Positions 55,887 to 64,000 of a stretch of DNA of 64,000 nt are shown one piece after another. The stretch covers positions 3,348,001 through 3,412,000 of the forward strand of contig OY760657.1 of the NCBI GenBank assembly GCA_963663905.2, in the 5' to 3' direction. The translations under genes were made by a program, and so were the position numbers. The notes below the pieces were generated by a model, which was given only the letters and a program-made list of their open reading frames with translations, was not told the origin of the DNA and made no database searches. Source of the stretch: Saccharicrinis sp963663905. GTDB lineage: Bacteria; Bacteroidota; Bacteroidia; Bacteroidales; Marinilabiliaceae. Each line of letters starts with the position of its first letter. The first letter of the stretch is position 1.

Positions 55887-56774
55887 TCAAATAATAGATA
55901 GCGCTTTTAATTCATCCACAAGCTTTTGTCTGTTTTCATCGACCATTGTGCATAAGGGCGCCCTAAAAGTTTCAAGCATAAAGCCCATTTCAGCTAAAGC
56001 TGTTTTTACAGGAATTGGATTAGATTCAATAAAGCATAAATCCATCAATTTCTGATATTTATAAAAAAGATCACGGGAAATTTTAACATCTCCATTTTGC
56101 GATGCTTCCATTAAAATATGAAAATCCTTAGGAATAATATTAGCTACAACAGAAATACAACCATGTGCTCCTAACAGGTTAGCAGAACAAGATAAAAAGT
56201 CATCTCCACTATATACTAAAAAATCATCCGGTGCTCCCGCAAGAATCTCTGTAAAATAAGACAATACACCAGCAGCTTCTTTAACAGCTACAATATTTTT
56301 AAAATCATTTGCTAATTCAATTACTGTTGCTGGCTCCAATCCTGCACCTGTTCTTGATGGAACATTATACAATATTATTGGAATATCAACAGCCTCTGCA
56401 ACAGCTTTAAAGTGACTATAGATTCCTTTTTGTGTAGGCTTATTATAGTAAGGCACAACAACTAAAGCAGCATCAGCACCTAATTCTTTAGCTTTTTGCG
56501 TTTTTTCTATTGCTGTTAAGGTACAATTACTACCACTTCCTGCAATTACCGGTATTTTTCCTTTAATAAGTTCAACTGCACGAGCAACTAATGCTTCATC
56601 TTCCTCATCTGATAAGGTAGGTGTCTCTCCGGTAGTTCCACATACCACAATTCCATCTGTATTATTATTTAGATGAAAATCAATAATTTTATCAAATGCA
56701 TCCCAATCGATCTCTCCTGATTCCAGAAATGGGGTAACAATTGCAACTATTGATCCTTTAAGTGTAAATGCCAT
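55887..56774 (-). CDS. dapA: 4-Hydroxy-tetrahydrodipicolinate synthase
   Basis: DapA condenses aspartate semialdehyde with pyruvate, the first committed step to diaminopimelate and lysine. The 295 residues form a TIM barrel with VVCGTTGETPTLSDEE near the N-terminus, the Tyr in ILYNVPSRTG, the Schiff-base Lys in IVAVKEAAG at about residue 162, and the GLLGAHG-like SANLLGAHGCISV. It is divergent from an ACT-domain gene, and palindromes occur in both promoters. Confidence 0.97.
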   Translation of the reverse strand: MAFTLKGSIVAIVTPFLESGEIDWDAFDKIIDFHLNNNTDGIVVCGTTGETPTLSDEEDEALVARAVELIKGKIPVIAGSGSNCTLTAIEKTQKAKELGADAALVVVPYYNKPTQKGIYSHFKAVAEAVDIPIILYNVPSRTGAGLEPATVIELANDFKNIVAVKEAAGVLSYFTEILAGAPDDFLVYSGDDFLSCSANLLGAHGCISVVANIIPKDFHILMEASQNGDVKISRDLFYKYQKLMDLCFIESNPIPVKTALAEMGFMLETFRAPLCTMVDENRQKLVDELKALSII

Positions 56775-56826
56775 GGTATTTTATATCTTAATACATTTTA
56801 ATTAGATACTAAAGTAATGCATTTTT

Positions 56827-56842
56827 ATATACTCTAGTATAT
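56827..56842. promoter_or_regulatory. Palindrome at the predicted dapA transcription start
   Basis: ATATACT (56827-56833), CT, AGTATAT (56836-56842) is a perfect 7-bp inverted repeat lying just downstream of the dapA -7 box on the minus strand. Confidence 0.4.
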
Positions 56843-56848
56843 CGGTTA

Positions 56849-56856
56849 CAAATATA
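56849..56856 (-). promoter_or_regulatory. -7 box of dapA
   Basis: TATATTTG on the minus strand matches TAnnTTTG. The predicted start is near 56842 and the leader is about 68 nt. No clear -33 element. Confidence 0.4.
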
Positions 56857-56912
56857 ATTCTGATTTAATTAATTGAAAAATTTATAATTAAAAAAAACCA
56901 TTTTATAACATC

Positions 56913-56942
56913 TTGTTAATTTTTTAACAATTTGTATATTTG
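56913..56942 (+). promoter_or_regulatory. Promoter of the ACT-domain gene with an embedded palindrome
   Basis: TTG at 56913-56915, a 19-nt spacer, then TATATTTG at 56935-56942. TTGTTAA (56913-56919) and TTAACAA (56924-56930) form a perfect 7-bp inverted repeat with a 4-nt centre that covers the -33 element and most of the spacer, a repressor-like position. Confidence 0.6.
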
Positions 56943-56959
56943 CAAAAAGAATTTAACTC

Positions 56960-57637
56960 ATGATTACAATTCCTCAAGCTGTTGAAATGGTTATTAAAGT
57001 AAAGCCTTTTTTATCTGAGGCTTTATTAGATGGTTTAATTAATATCTCTGCTTTAGCAAGAAAGATAAAACCTGATATTGAAAAAATTATTTCGAAGGAA
57101 GCCAAACACGGGGCTATCGTTATGGCTTTAAACAGACTATCACCGCAAGTTAATTTTTCGATAAATAAAAGTATCGATAAGATGAGAACCATGTTAGGTG
57201 ATATTATTGTAAGGTCTGATTTAACAGATTATACATTCAGGAACAGCAATACGCTTATTCGATGTCACATGAAAGTAATTGAATCAATTGCTGACATTCC
57301 GGATATTTTTTACACTCTGGTAAGAGGCGTACACGAATCAAATCTGGTTATTACAAGTCATTATGCTGATTTTGTGAATAATTATTTTGTACAGGAGGAA
57401 CTCCTTCATAAAACTCAAAATTTATCTGCTATCACTGTAAAGCTGCATGAAAGTAATTCTCAGGTACCGGGCTTTTACTATTATATATTAAAATCTGTAG
57501 CTTGGGAAGGTATTAATATTACAGAGGTAATATCAACTACCAATGAATTTACCATATTAGTGAACGATGAAGATGTTGACAGAGCCTTTTCTGAATTAAA
57601 AAAAATGAAGAGACCTGGAAAGCTATATAGTATTTAA
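56960..57637 (+). CDS. ACT-domain protein, possible amino-acid sensor
   Basis: A 225-residue soluble protein. The C-terminal part (about 150-220: SAITVKLHESNSQVPGFYYYILKSVAWEGINITEVISTTNEFTILV) has the ACT-domain pattern of aspartate kinases, with the glycine turn and GINI motif. The N-terminal part (FLSEALLDGLINISALARKIKPDIEK, then GAIVMALNRL) is helical and looks like a small HTH-like domain, with no kinase or other catalytic motif. It resembles uncharacterised ACT proteins of Bacteroidota and archaea. Divergent from dapA, it could sense lysine or another aspartate-family amino acid; that role is inference. The leader is only about 10 nt. Confidence 0.75.
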   Translation: MITIPQAVEMVIKVKPFLSEALLDGLINISALARKIKPDIEKIISKEAKHGAIVMALNRLSPQVNFSINKSIDKMRTMLGDIIVRSDLTDYTFRNSNTLIRCHMKVIESIADIPDIFYTLVRGVHESNLVITSHYADFVNNYFVQEELLHKTQNLSAITVKLHESNSQVPGFYYYILKSVAWEGINITEVISTTNEFTILVNDEDVDRAFSELKKMKRPGKLYSI

Positions 57638-57882
57638 ACGTAAATTATAACAGATATATTCTATTAAAACATTCTTGTTTTTTTGTTTTATACAGTTTTA
57701 ATAATATTTTTATCGTCGGTTTTTACTGTAAAAATTATAATATTTAATCAGTAAATATTAATAATTAGTCATTAAAAGCCTTTAAATATGTAACACTATT
57801 AAAAAATTAACGTTACAAGAATTATAAATTTTCACTAGATTAAAGCAAAAACTATCATTAATTATATTGTAATTTAGAAGTT

Positions 57883-58014
57883 ATGAAAAAAGCATTCGTC
57901 ATTGTAGCAACTGTTGTGTTTTTTGTTGCCTTGGGTTTAACATCTTGTAAATCGACACAAGACTGTCCAGCATACAGCAAAGTTAAAGTTGAAAAAAATA
58001 CTGAAAACGCATAA
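57883..58014 (+). CDS. 43-residue lipoprotein with CPAY motif
   Basis: ATG at 57883, stop at 58012-58014. The sequence has a lipoprotein signal (MKKAFVIVATVVFF, then LGLTSC with Cys at residue 22) and a 21-residue mature part containing DCPAYSK. Tiny lipoproteins with a CPAY segment recur in Bacteroidota, as far as I recall. It is followed by a strong terminator, which supports expression. No function is known to me. Confidence 0.7.
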   Translation: MKKAFVIVATVVFFVALGLTSCKSTQDCPAYSKVKVEKNTENA

Positions 58015-58042
58015 GCTAATAACCCTATTATATGGTTAGCCC

Positions 58043-58074
58043 AAGGAGCATTCATACGAATTGCTCCTTTTTTT
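58043..58074 (+). terminator. Terminator of the small lipoprotein gene
   Basis: AAGGAGCA (58043-58050) pairs with TGCTCCTT (58062-58069), followed by a T run. A second hairpin (GCTAA..GGTTAGC) lies just upstream. Confidence 0.82.
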
Positions 58075-58155
58075 ATGTATTTTTCTGCTCTACAACACGT
58101 TTCATAAGGTTTTTACATTTTTTAATACACATTTTATAAAATCATCTCCAGTTTT

Positions 58156-58187
58156 TTTGACCATTTGTTAATGATTTTATACTTTTG
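58156..58187 (+). promoter_or_regulatory. Strong promoter of gapA
   Basis: TTTG at 58156-58159, a 20-nt spacer, then TACTTTTG at 58180-58187: a full consensus match. The leader to 58238 is about 43 nt. Confidence 0.7.
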
Positions 58188-58237
58188 TACCTCATTTTTA
58201 AGAGAGTTGTAAATTTTATTTCTAAAAAACCTATAAA

Positions 58238-59245
58238 ATGTCAAAAATCAAAATTGGTATCAACGGATTTGGCCGTATCGGTCGTTTCGTATTTCGTCAG
58301 GCTGTTGCCAAAGGAACTATTGAAGTTGTAGCTATTAACGACCTTATCGACGTTGACTACATGGCTTACATGTTAAAGTATGACTCTACTCACGGTATTT
58401 TCAACGGTACTGTTGAAGTAAAAGATGGTAAGTTAGTAGTAAATGGAACTGAGATCCGTGTTACAGCTGAAAGAAATCCTGCTGACATTAACTGGGGTGC
58501 TGTTGAAGCTGAGTACGTAGTTGAGTCTACTGGTTTATTCTTAACTAAAGAATCTGCTCAAGGTCACATCGACGCTGGTGCTAAAAAAGTTGTAATGTCT
58601 GCTCCTTCTAAAGACGATACTCCAATGTTCGTTATGGGTGTAAACAACACTTCATACACTAACGACATGAACTTCGTTTCTAACGCATCTTGTACAACTA
58701 ACTGTCTTGCTCCTATCGCAAAAGTATTAAACGACAAGTTTGGTATTGTTGAAGGTTTAATGACAACTGTACACGCTACTACAGCTACTCAAAAAACTGT
58801 AGACGGTCCTTCAGCTAAAGACTGGAGAGGTGGACGTGGTGCTGGTCAAAACATCATTCCTTCTTCTACTGGTGCTGCTAAAGCTGTAGGTAAAGTTATT
58901 CCTGAGTTAAATGGAAAATTAACTGGTATGGCTTTCCGTGTTCCAACTCCAGACGTATCTGTAGTTGACTTAACTGCTCGTTTAGCTACTGAAACTACTT
59001 ACGAAGCTATTTGTGCAGCTATGAAAGAAGCTTCAGAAGGTGAATTAGCTGGTGTACTTGGTTACACTGAAGATGCTGTTGTTTCTAACGACTTCATCGG
59101 TGATTCAAGAACTTCTATCTTTGATGCAGGTGCTGGTATCCAGTTATCTCCTACTTTCGTTAAAGTTGTATCTTGGTATGACAACGAAATGGGTTACTCA
59201 ACAAAAGTTTGTGAACTTATCGAGTACATGGATTCTGTAAAATAA
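58238..59245 (+). CDS. gapA: Glyceraldehyde-3-phosphate dehydrogenase, type I
   Basis: Glycolytic NAD-dependent enzyme of 335 residues. The Rossmann motif INGFGRIGR is at the N-terminus, the catalytic Cys is residue 152 in SNASCTTNC, and HATTATQKTVDGPS and SWYDNEMGYS follow. Codons are biased to C-ending forms (GAC, AAC, TTC, CGT) unlike the neighbours, as expected for a very highly expressed gene. It is monocistronic, with a consensus promoter and a strong terminator. Confidence 0.98.
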   Translation: MSKIKIGINGFGRIGRFVFRQAVAKGTIEVVAINDLIDVDYMAYMLKYDSTHGIFNGTVEVKDGKLVVNGTEIRVTAERNPADINWGAVEAEYVVESTGLFLTKESAQGHIDAGAKKVVMSAPSKDDTPMFVMGVNNTSYTNDMNFVSNASCTTNCLAPIAKVLNDKFGIVEGLMTTVHATTATQKTVDGPSAKDWRGGRGAGQNIIPSSTGAAKAVGKVIPELNGKLTGMAFRVPTPDVSVVDLTARLATETTYEAICAAMKEASEGELAGVLGYTEDAVVSNDFIGDSRTSIFDAGAGIQLSPTFVKVVSWYDNEMGYSTKVCELIEYMDSVK

Positions 59246-59267
59246 TTACAGTTTACAATATAATATT

Positions 59268-59297
59268 AAAGGCTCACTTTACAGTGAGCCTTTTTTT
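59268..59297 (+). terminator. Terminator of gapA
   Basis: AAAGGCTCACT (59268-59278) pairs with AGTGAGCCTTT (59283-59293), followed by T residues. Confidence 0.88.
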
Positions 59298-59325
59298 GTA
59301 TCCATAATTTTCTAATAGCTGAATA

Positions 59326-60315
59326 TTAAAAGAATCGTAATGATTTCACACTTGATTTTTCACTATTTTCTTTAACATCAAATGTTCGCCTTTTATTAAA
59401 GCGATAAAGAGATTCAATGGTATAACCAATAGAGAATTCATTTGTATTTCGGGAAACAAGATTTGAATTCATGGAAAAACCATATGTATAACGTATCTGT
59501 AAATTATTTAGAACATTTACATTACAACTTAAAAATCCCCACCCTAAACTCTGATAAATTCCACCCATTGCAATTGTTTGATTATAACCAAACATGGCTC
59601 CTATCAGCCACACAGGAGAATCTGACTCGTACTGATTATAAACAACCTTGGGACTAATACTTATAGTCTTAGTTGTATTCCAACTATAACCTGCAGAAAT
59701 AATTAAAGAACGCTTATCTCCTATTCCATTCCAGATATTAAAATCTTCATTATTATTTTTTTTCAATAAATATGGAACAGAAACTCCAAGATAATAATCT
59801 CTTGAATACAGAAAAGCACCAAATCCAGTATTAAATTGTGTAGAATAATTATATGAAGAACTGAAATTTGGATCATTATATTGATTCAAATTTAGTTTTT
59901 CAAATCCGGTTTGTCCTCCGGAAACACTAGCATTAATTCCTAATGACAACAACTTTGATCCCGACAACTTAAGTAAATAGGAGTATGCAAAATTTCCCTG
60001 ATAAACAGATGATACTCCACTCTTATAAAGTTGCAAATTCCCACCAAGAGACATTTGACTATTGTTAATTGGTGAATGCAACCCCAGAATATACTTTTGA
60101 GGAGCACCTTCTATTCCTGACCATTGGCGTTGTGCACTTAAATCTACAGATAATGCATTATCAATACCCGCATAAGCAGGGTTTATGAATAATTGAGTAT
60201 ATAATAATTGAGAAACGTTATCATTACTCTGCCCCACAGCACCTCCGAATTGAAACATTAAAATTATTCCAATCCAATACAGTTTAAATAATATACTTTT
60301 CAATGTATGTTCCAT
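59326..60315 (-). CDS. PorP/SprF family outer-membrane protein (second copy of the pair)
   Basis: A 329-residue barrel protein with signal peptide (about 1-28). Family markers: QLLYTQLFINPAYAGIDNALSV near the N-terminus, RQWSGIEGAPQ, and repeated strands ending in RYTYGFSMN and EFSIGYTIE. PorP/SprF proteins help export or anchor specific sorting-domain partners of the type IX system. It directly follows, by 11 nt, a gene encoding such a partner, and is last in the minus-strand operon. Confidence 0.92.
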   Translation of the reverse strand: MEHTLKSILFKLYWIGIILMFQFGGAVGQSNDNVSQLLYTQLFINPAYAGIDNALSVDLSAQRQWSGIEGAPQKYILGLHSPINNSQMSLGGNLQLYKSGVSSVYQGNFAYSYLLKLSGSKLLSLGINASVSGGQTGFEKLNLNQYNDPNFSSSYNYSTQFNTGFGAFLYSRDYYLGVSVPYLLKKNNNEDFNIWNGIGDKRSLIISAGYSWNTTKTISISPKVVYNQYESDSPVWLIGAMFGYNQTIAMGGIYQSLGWGFLSCNVNVLNNLQIRYTYGFSMNSNLVSRNTNEFSIGYTIESLYRFNKRRTFDVKENSEKSSVKSLRFF

Positions 60316-60326
60316 ATGAAAAACAA

Positions 60327-61253
60327 CTAGTTTAAATATATAAAGCCTGTATATTCTTTATTTGTATCTATAACTCTGATAAAATAATAGTAGATCCCCT
60401 TCTCGAGAATTTGTCCTTTATGAATTCCTATATTTCCTCTCCCATCCCAATTATTTTCATAATTTGAAGATTTATAAACCTCCAAGCCATCATTATTATA
60501 AATTTTAATTTGAAGATCATAGTCCTTAAGATCAGGAATAGTAAAAACATCATTTATTCCATCTCCATTCGGGGATATGCCTTGTGGAATAAATACATCT
60601 TTAGAACCTGAATCATTTATTTTGATAAAAAGCCATGCTTGAGAACAATCACCTTCAGCATCACACACCTCATATAATAAAGAGTCTTTACTACAACGCT
60701 CCTCAAAATTTAAGGTTAAAGTATTATCCAATTGTATTATTGCAGTTCCATGATTAAGATCCCGGAGTATGTAAAGATCAGTAGGTAAATCAAAAAGTTG
60801 TTTGTCGTTTAACAGAACATCAATATTTATTTCTTCACTTACATTAATAGTCTCATAATCATCATATGCAACAGGAGTAAAATTTACATCTTCAACAACT
60901 ATTGTAACTGTTGTTTCATCACATTCATCATTATTATTACAAACTCTATAAGTCAACTCATCAGTTCCGGTAAAACCTATATGGGGCGTGTAAACAACCA
61001 TAAAATCCTCAACCTTCACATCTGCATTTTCAGAATCTTTCGTTATAACCAGCTCCTTTACACCACTAAGCAATCCATTATCATTATTCAACACATTAAT
61101 GGTCTCTGTTGAGCCTTCAAACATTGAAACAAAATCGGAGTTTGCAACCAAACTCAATGTAGCGTTGGGTGAGACTTCAATATTCTGCCCTTTTAATGAA
61201 AATGGAAAATAGAGAATTGTACAAATACATAATATGATAATATTCTTGACCAT
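60327..61253 (-). CDS. Secreted protein with cadherin/tandem-95-like domains and type B sorting domain
   Basis: A 308-residue secreted protein. Signal peptide at about 1-22. Two tandem-95-like beta domains follow (SMFEGSTETINVLNNDNG to DELTYRVCNNNDECDETTVTIVV, then AYDDYETINVSEEINIDVLLND). The C-terminal gliding-motility-associated (CHU_C) domain starts at about residue 222: FIPQGISPNGDGINDVFTIPDL, ending in GIYYYFIRVIDTNKEYTGFIYLN. The last domain directs export through the type IX system, with SprA as the channel. Flanked on both sides by PorP/SprF genes. Confidence 0.9.
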   Translation of the reverse strand: MVKNIIILCICTILYFPFSLKGQNIEVSPNATLSLVANSDFVSMFEGSTETINVLNNDNGLLSGVKELVITKDSENADVKVEDFMVVYTPHIGFTGTDELTYRVCNNNDECDETTVTIVVEDVNFTPVAYDDYETINVSEEINIDVLLNDKQLFDLPTDLYILRDLNHGTAIIQLDNTLTLNFEERCSKDSLLYEVCDAEGDCSQAWLFIKINDSGSKDVFIPQGISPNGDGINDVFTIPDLKDYDLQIKIYNNDGLEVYKSSNYENNWDGRGNIGIHKGQILEKGIYYYFIRVIDTNKEYTGFIYLN

Positions 61254-61290
61254 TTTATCTTTTTTAGAACTTTTAGCTTTGCTTCTTCTT

Positions 61291-62304
61291 TTACCAACTC
61301 AATCCGGAATAACGAGCTTTTTTATTTTTTTGAACCTCTGAACAAGGAACTGCTTTATGTTTTAAATTATTACAGATCACATATTTTAAAACTAATTGAT
61401 AAGCACTTCCAAAATCCATTTGTGCTCCGGTTAGTCCTAATTGCCATTCAACACCAAAGCTTATTCTATGATAGTTTACGCCAATGGTAGTTCCCAATCC
61501 AAGACTTTTTCCATATTCATTATCCATTGTTCTCCTGTAAGAAACCAAACCCCATAAAGCATAATTCGGATCCATAGTTGGAAATACACCTTTTAAAGTA
61601 AGATCTAACTTTCTATCGTTACTGGAATTCTGACGATACATAACGATGGGTTCTACAAATATTCCGATAGAGGATATTTTATATAATGAACTAACAAATA
61701 CATTGTAATCAGTAGGCAAATCCGGTTCATCATCTGATAAATACAATGGATTATTTTGATTGAGCATATTAGTTACAGAAAAACCAAGCTGATAGTCATT
61801 ATACTTATACAAGATTCCACTACTGGCATTAAAACCCCATCCTGAATATATTCCTCCATTAATAACAGGATCTGATATTGCACTGGGGTAATTCATAAGA
61901 TTACTTTCATCAATTTTACTTTGCTCTAAAGAAAAAGCTAAACCAAATGACAATGAAGATATTTTGCGATGTGATTTTTTTAGTAGTATCTCATATGAAA
62001 AAGCCTGATGTAATCCAAACTCCTTCATATTTCCATTTCGATCATTATATATATAACTCCCCATTCCAAGTCCTTGTGACAGTGGAGCCTGAAAATTTAA
62101 TATCTGTGTTGTAGGTGATTCTTCCATCCCTAACCACTGATTTTGATAGAATGCACTAAAGCTATAACAGTTTTTATCTGAACCTGCGCTGGCCGGGTTT
62201 AGCAAAAACATATCATACATATATAAATTTGTGATATAATATTTTTGTGCACCTGCCAACAAACAGATAAAAAACAAAATCGATAATGCGCTTATTCTTC
62301 TCAT
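61291..62304 (-). CDS. PorP/SprF family outer-membrane protein (first copy)
   Basis: A 337-residue barrel protein with signal peptide (about 1-19). Markers: NLYMYDMFLLNPASAGSDKNCYS, YQNQWLGMEESPTTQILNFQ, and GSYIYNDRNGNMKEFGLHQAFSYEI, the standard PorP/SprF start. It lies between two genes for sorting-domain proteins, 35 and 37 nt from each, and is probably the partner of the large protein upstream. Confidence 0.92.
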   Translation of the reverse strand: MRRISALSILFFICLLAGAQKYYITNLYMYDMFLLNPASAGSDKNCYSFSAFYQNQWLGMEESPTTQILNFQAPLSQGLGMGSYIYNDRNGNMKEFGLHQAFSYEILLKKSHRKISSLSFGLAFSLEQSKIDESNLMNYPSAISDPVINGGIYSGWGFNASSGILYKYNDYQLGFSVTNMLNQNNPLYLSDDEPDLPTDYNVFVSSLYKISSIGIFVEPIVMYRQNSSNDRKLDLTLKGVFPTMDPNYALWGLVSYRRTMDNEYGKSLGLGTTIGVNYHRISFGVEWQLGLTGAQMDFGSAYQLVLKYVICNNLKHKAVPCSEVQKNKKARYSGLSW

Positions 62305-62339
62305 AGAATCCCATTCTATCTTTCAAAAACTACAGTTAC

Positions 62340-64000
62340 TTATCGCTTTAATGTTATGTGGCCCTTTAAAATCTTTCGGGTATTTGCCAGTTCAATAACA
62401 TACCAATAGTCATCCGTAGGGACAGGTTTTCCTAAATACCTACCATCCCAACCAGGATCTGAACCATAATACTTAATCAATAATTTTCCATAACGATTAT
62501 AAATCTTAATTACACTATCAGGAAATTTATCAATCCCTTCAATCTCCCATCTATCGTTAGGGCCATCTCCATTGGGCGTAAAAAATGGAGGAATAACAAC
62601 ATCTAACATGCTCTCCAAATCAACAGTAACTATTGCATTACACCCATTGGCATCTGTTACATAAATATCGTGCGATCCGTTTTTCAGATTTCTAAATACA
62701 TTCTCTGATTGAGGATCGGACTCATCTAAGGTATAAGAATAAGGCTCTGTTCCATTTGAAGCAAAAACCACTAATTGTCCGTATACTGTAGAATCCACAG
62801 AAGCTATTACCGGCACCTCCAGAAATACTATTTGAGCAGTATCTTTATAAATAAAACAACCATCTGACACCTTAACTGAATACTCGCCAGGTTTATCAAC
62901 CTCTTTCAAAGAACTATCATCTCCATCATTCCACAAATAACTAATGAAACCACTTCCGATATCAAATACATATTTTTCGGAAGCGCAAACACTTGTGTCT
63001 GAACATAATTCTAAATCAGGAATTTGTTTATATTTTACGGTCTGACTATCAAAACCGTTGCAACCATATTGATCGGTAACGATAACGGTGTTTACAGTAT
63101 CCATTAAATCAGCGATAATCGATTGCGAGGTTGCTCCTGAATGCCATAAATATGAACTGTATTTAGCTCCCGCATCTAGCTCCCAAATCTCTAAAGGACA
63201 AATAATCATATCCGGTCCAAGATCTACATTTGGAACTTCTCTCCATAAAACAGAAACACCAGCTTTAGCCGAACACCCATTTCTATCGGTAATCTGAAGT
63301 GAATAATCGCCTTTTGAAGCTGAGATGAAAGAAGTTCTTTGACCAGTACTCCATAAATACTCCATACCTGTTCCCTGAGGGCCAGACAAAACAGCTACCC
63401 CACCTGCACATACTGTATCATTTTGAAGTGTTAAATCAGGAATATCATGAATTACAACATCAATATTTGCAGAGTTATAACAACCATATTCATCCCAGGC
63501 CTCAAGCATATAAGTTCCTGATTGATTTACTATAATCTTATTCGTATTAAGATTTGCATCTCCATTCCACTGAAACGTATATGCATTGCTATTTTCTTCA
63601 ATGGTTAATTCAGTTGTTTCACAAGCTTCAGGATCACCAAGTATTGCAATTTTAGGTAACGGAATTAAATTAACATCAATCTTATCTTCATTAAAGCAAC
63701 CATTTGAATCTTCAATTTGCAATTTATATGTTCCGGCAGCTGAAACTTCCAGTGCCTCATTACTCAGTAATAATTCCTCTGAATCTGCATTTAGACGATA
63801 CCAATGATAACTAATTGCACTTACAACAGGATTTTCCAGTAGAGAGTTGTCATTAGTACATATTTTAATTGGATCACCTAAATTTAAAGGTTGAGCCTCT
63901 ACACTCTCTATTGCAATGTTATCAGAAGCTTTACATCCATATTTATCGACAACAGTCACTTTATAAGTTGAAGGATCACTCACCGTAAGCTCGGCCGAAT
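62340..64000 (-). CDS. Large secreted adhesin-like protein with type B sorting domain (5' end missing)
   Basis: The frame is open to the window edge (at least 552 residues); the apparent GTG start at 63983 is internal, since coding continues through SAELT before it. The visible part is a series of domains of about 75-80 residues, each with a conserved D-x-x-G-C turn (VVDKYGCKAS, QIEDSNGCFN, EAWDEYGCYN, QITDRNGCSA, IVTDQYGCNG, YVTDANGCNA), as in SprB-like surface proteins. The C-terminus is a gliding-motility-associated (CHU_C) sorting domain, with FFTPNGDGPNDRWEIEGI. It is followed by the PorP/SprF gene, the usual order for a sprB/sprF-type pair. Confidence 0.9.
   Translation of the reverse strand, partial: SAELTVSDPSTYKVTVVDKYGCKASDNIAIESVEAQPLNLGDPIKICTNDNSLLENPVVSAISYHWYRLNADSEELLLSNEALEVSAAGTYKLQIEDSNGCFNEDKIDVNLIPLPKIAILGDPEACETTELTIEENSNAYTFQWNGDANLNTNKIIVNQSGTYMLEAWDEYGCYNSANIDVVIHDIPDLTLQNDTVCAGGVAVLSGPQGTGMEYLWSTGQRTSFISASKGDYSLQITDRNGCSAKAGVSVLWREVPNVDLGPDMIICPLEIWELDAGAKYSSYLWHSGATSQSIIADLMDTVNTVIVTDQYGCNGFDSQTVKYKQIPDLELCSDTSVCASEKYVFDIGSGFISYLWNDGDDSSLKEVDKPGEYSVKVSDGCFIYKDTAQIVFLEVPVIASVDSTVYGQLVVFASNGTEPYSYTLDESDPQSENVFRNLKNGSHDIYVTDANGCNAIVTVDLESMLDVVIPPFFTPNGDGPNDRWEIEGIDKFPDSVIKIYNRYGKLLIKYYGSDPGWDGRYLGKPVPTDDYWYVIELANTRKILKGHITLKR

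Noticed and set aside
57858..58055. Minus-strand 65-residue frame over the small lipoprotein.
   Set aside because: The plus-strand lipoprotein with lipobox and terminator explains the same DNA better.
58238..59245. Horizontal transfer of gapA suggested by its different codon use.
   Set aside because: The bias to C-ending codons is the usual sign of very high expression, and the promoter is a native Bacteroidota consensus.

Overview
The window is low-GC DNA from a member of the Bacteroidota. The evidence is a full-length SprA (the type IX secretion translocon protein), PorP/SprF proteins paired with gliding-motility-type C-terminal sorting domains, a two-component-regulator propeller histidine kinase, DUF3857/transglutaminase proteins, and promoters of the Bacteroidota form (TTG or TTTG, a 19-23 nt spacer, then TAnnTTTG), mostly without Shine-Dalgarno sequences. 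A complete RnfBCDGEA complex beside these genes suggests an anaerobic or facultatively anaerobic, probably marine lineage of the Marinilabiliales/Marinifilaceae type. That placement is inference; no rRNA or tRNA gene is present to test it.

Layout. 1-9.1 kb: the start of an outer-membrane barrel gene (minus), guaB, then an envelope-biogenesis run of two parvulin-type chaperones, a SurA-like lipoprotein, a small lipoprotein and an OstA/LptA-like protein. 9.1-11.6 kb (minus): DUF2795 protein, PduO-type cobalamin adenosyltransferase, LolD/MacB-type ATPase, O-methyltransferase. 11.9-17.5 kb: dps, purT, recG, a Kef-type antiporter. 17.7-23.3 kb: rseC-rnfBCDGEA. 23.5-33.6 kb: thiL, ruvA, sprA, an EamA transporter. 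33.7-40.5 kb (minus): mutS2, a His-rich NicO/TauE-like membrane protein and a propeller histidine kinase. 40.7-48.2 kb: a SpoIIE-type phosphatase response regulator, a ferredoxin-nitroreductase, an ABC-F ATPase, an orphan radical SAM enzyme, a YfcE phosphodiesterase and SixA. 48.4-54.4 kb: mnmA, a coiled-coil exported protein and two tandem DUF3857 proteins. 55-59.3 kb: nitroreductase, dapA, a divergent ACT-domain gene, a 43-residue lipoprotein and gapA. 59.3-64 kb (minus): two sorting-domain protein/PorP pairs, the last gene cut by the window edge.

Most of the window is ordinary chromosomal core. The least explained signal is in the 638-nt gene-free stretch at 42915-43552. It holds about twenty consecutive degenerate units of exactly 11 nt (43157-43376) whose two outer parts are imperfect reverse complements, so the transcript could form a long hairpin. 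Also worth checking are a perfect 7-bp inverted repeat sitting in the promoter of the ACT-domain gene divergent from dapA, a second palindrome at the predicted dapA start site, and a DUF3857 pair in which one partner has lost its transglutaminase cysteine. In three genes a TAnnTTTG box overlaps the longest possible start codon, which argues for a shorter protein.

No insertion sequence, prophage, CRISPR array, rRNA or tRNA was found.
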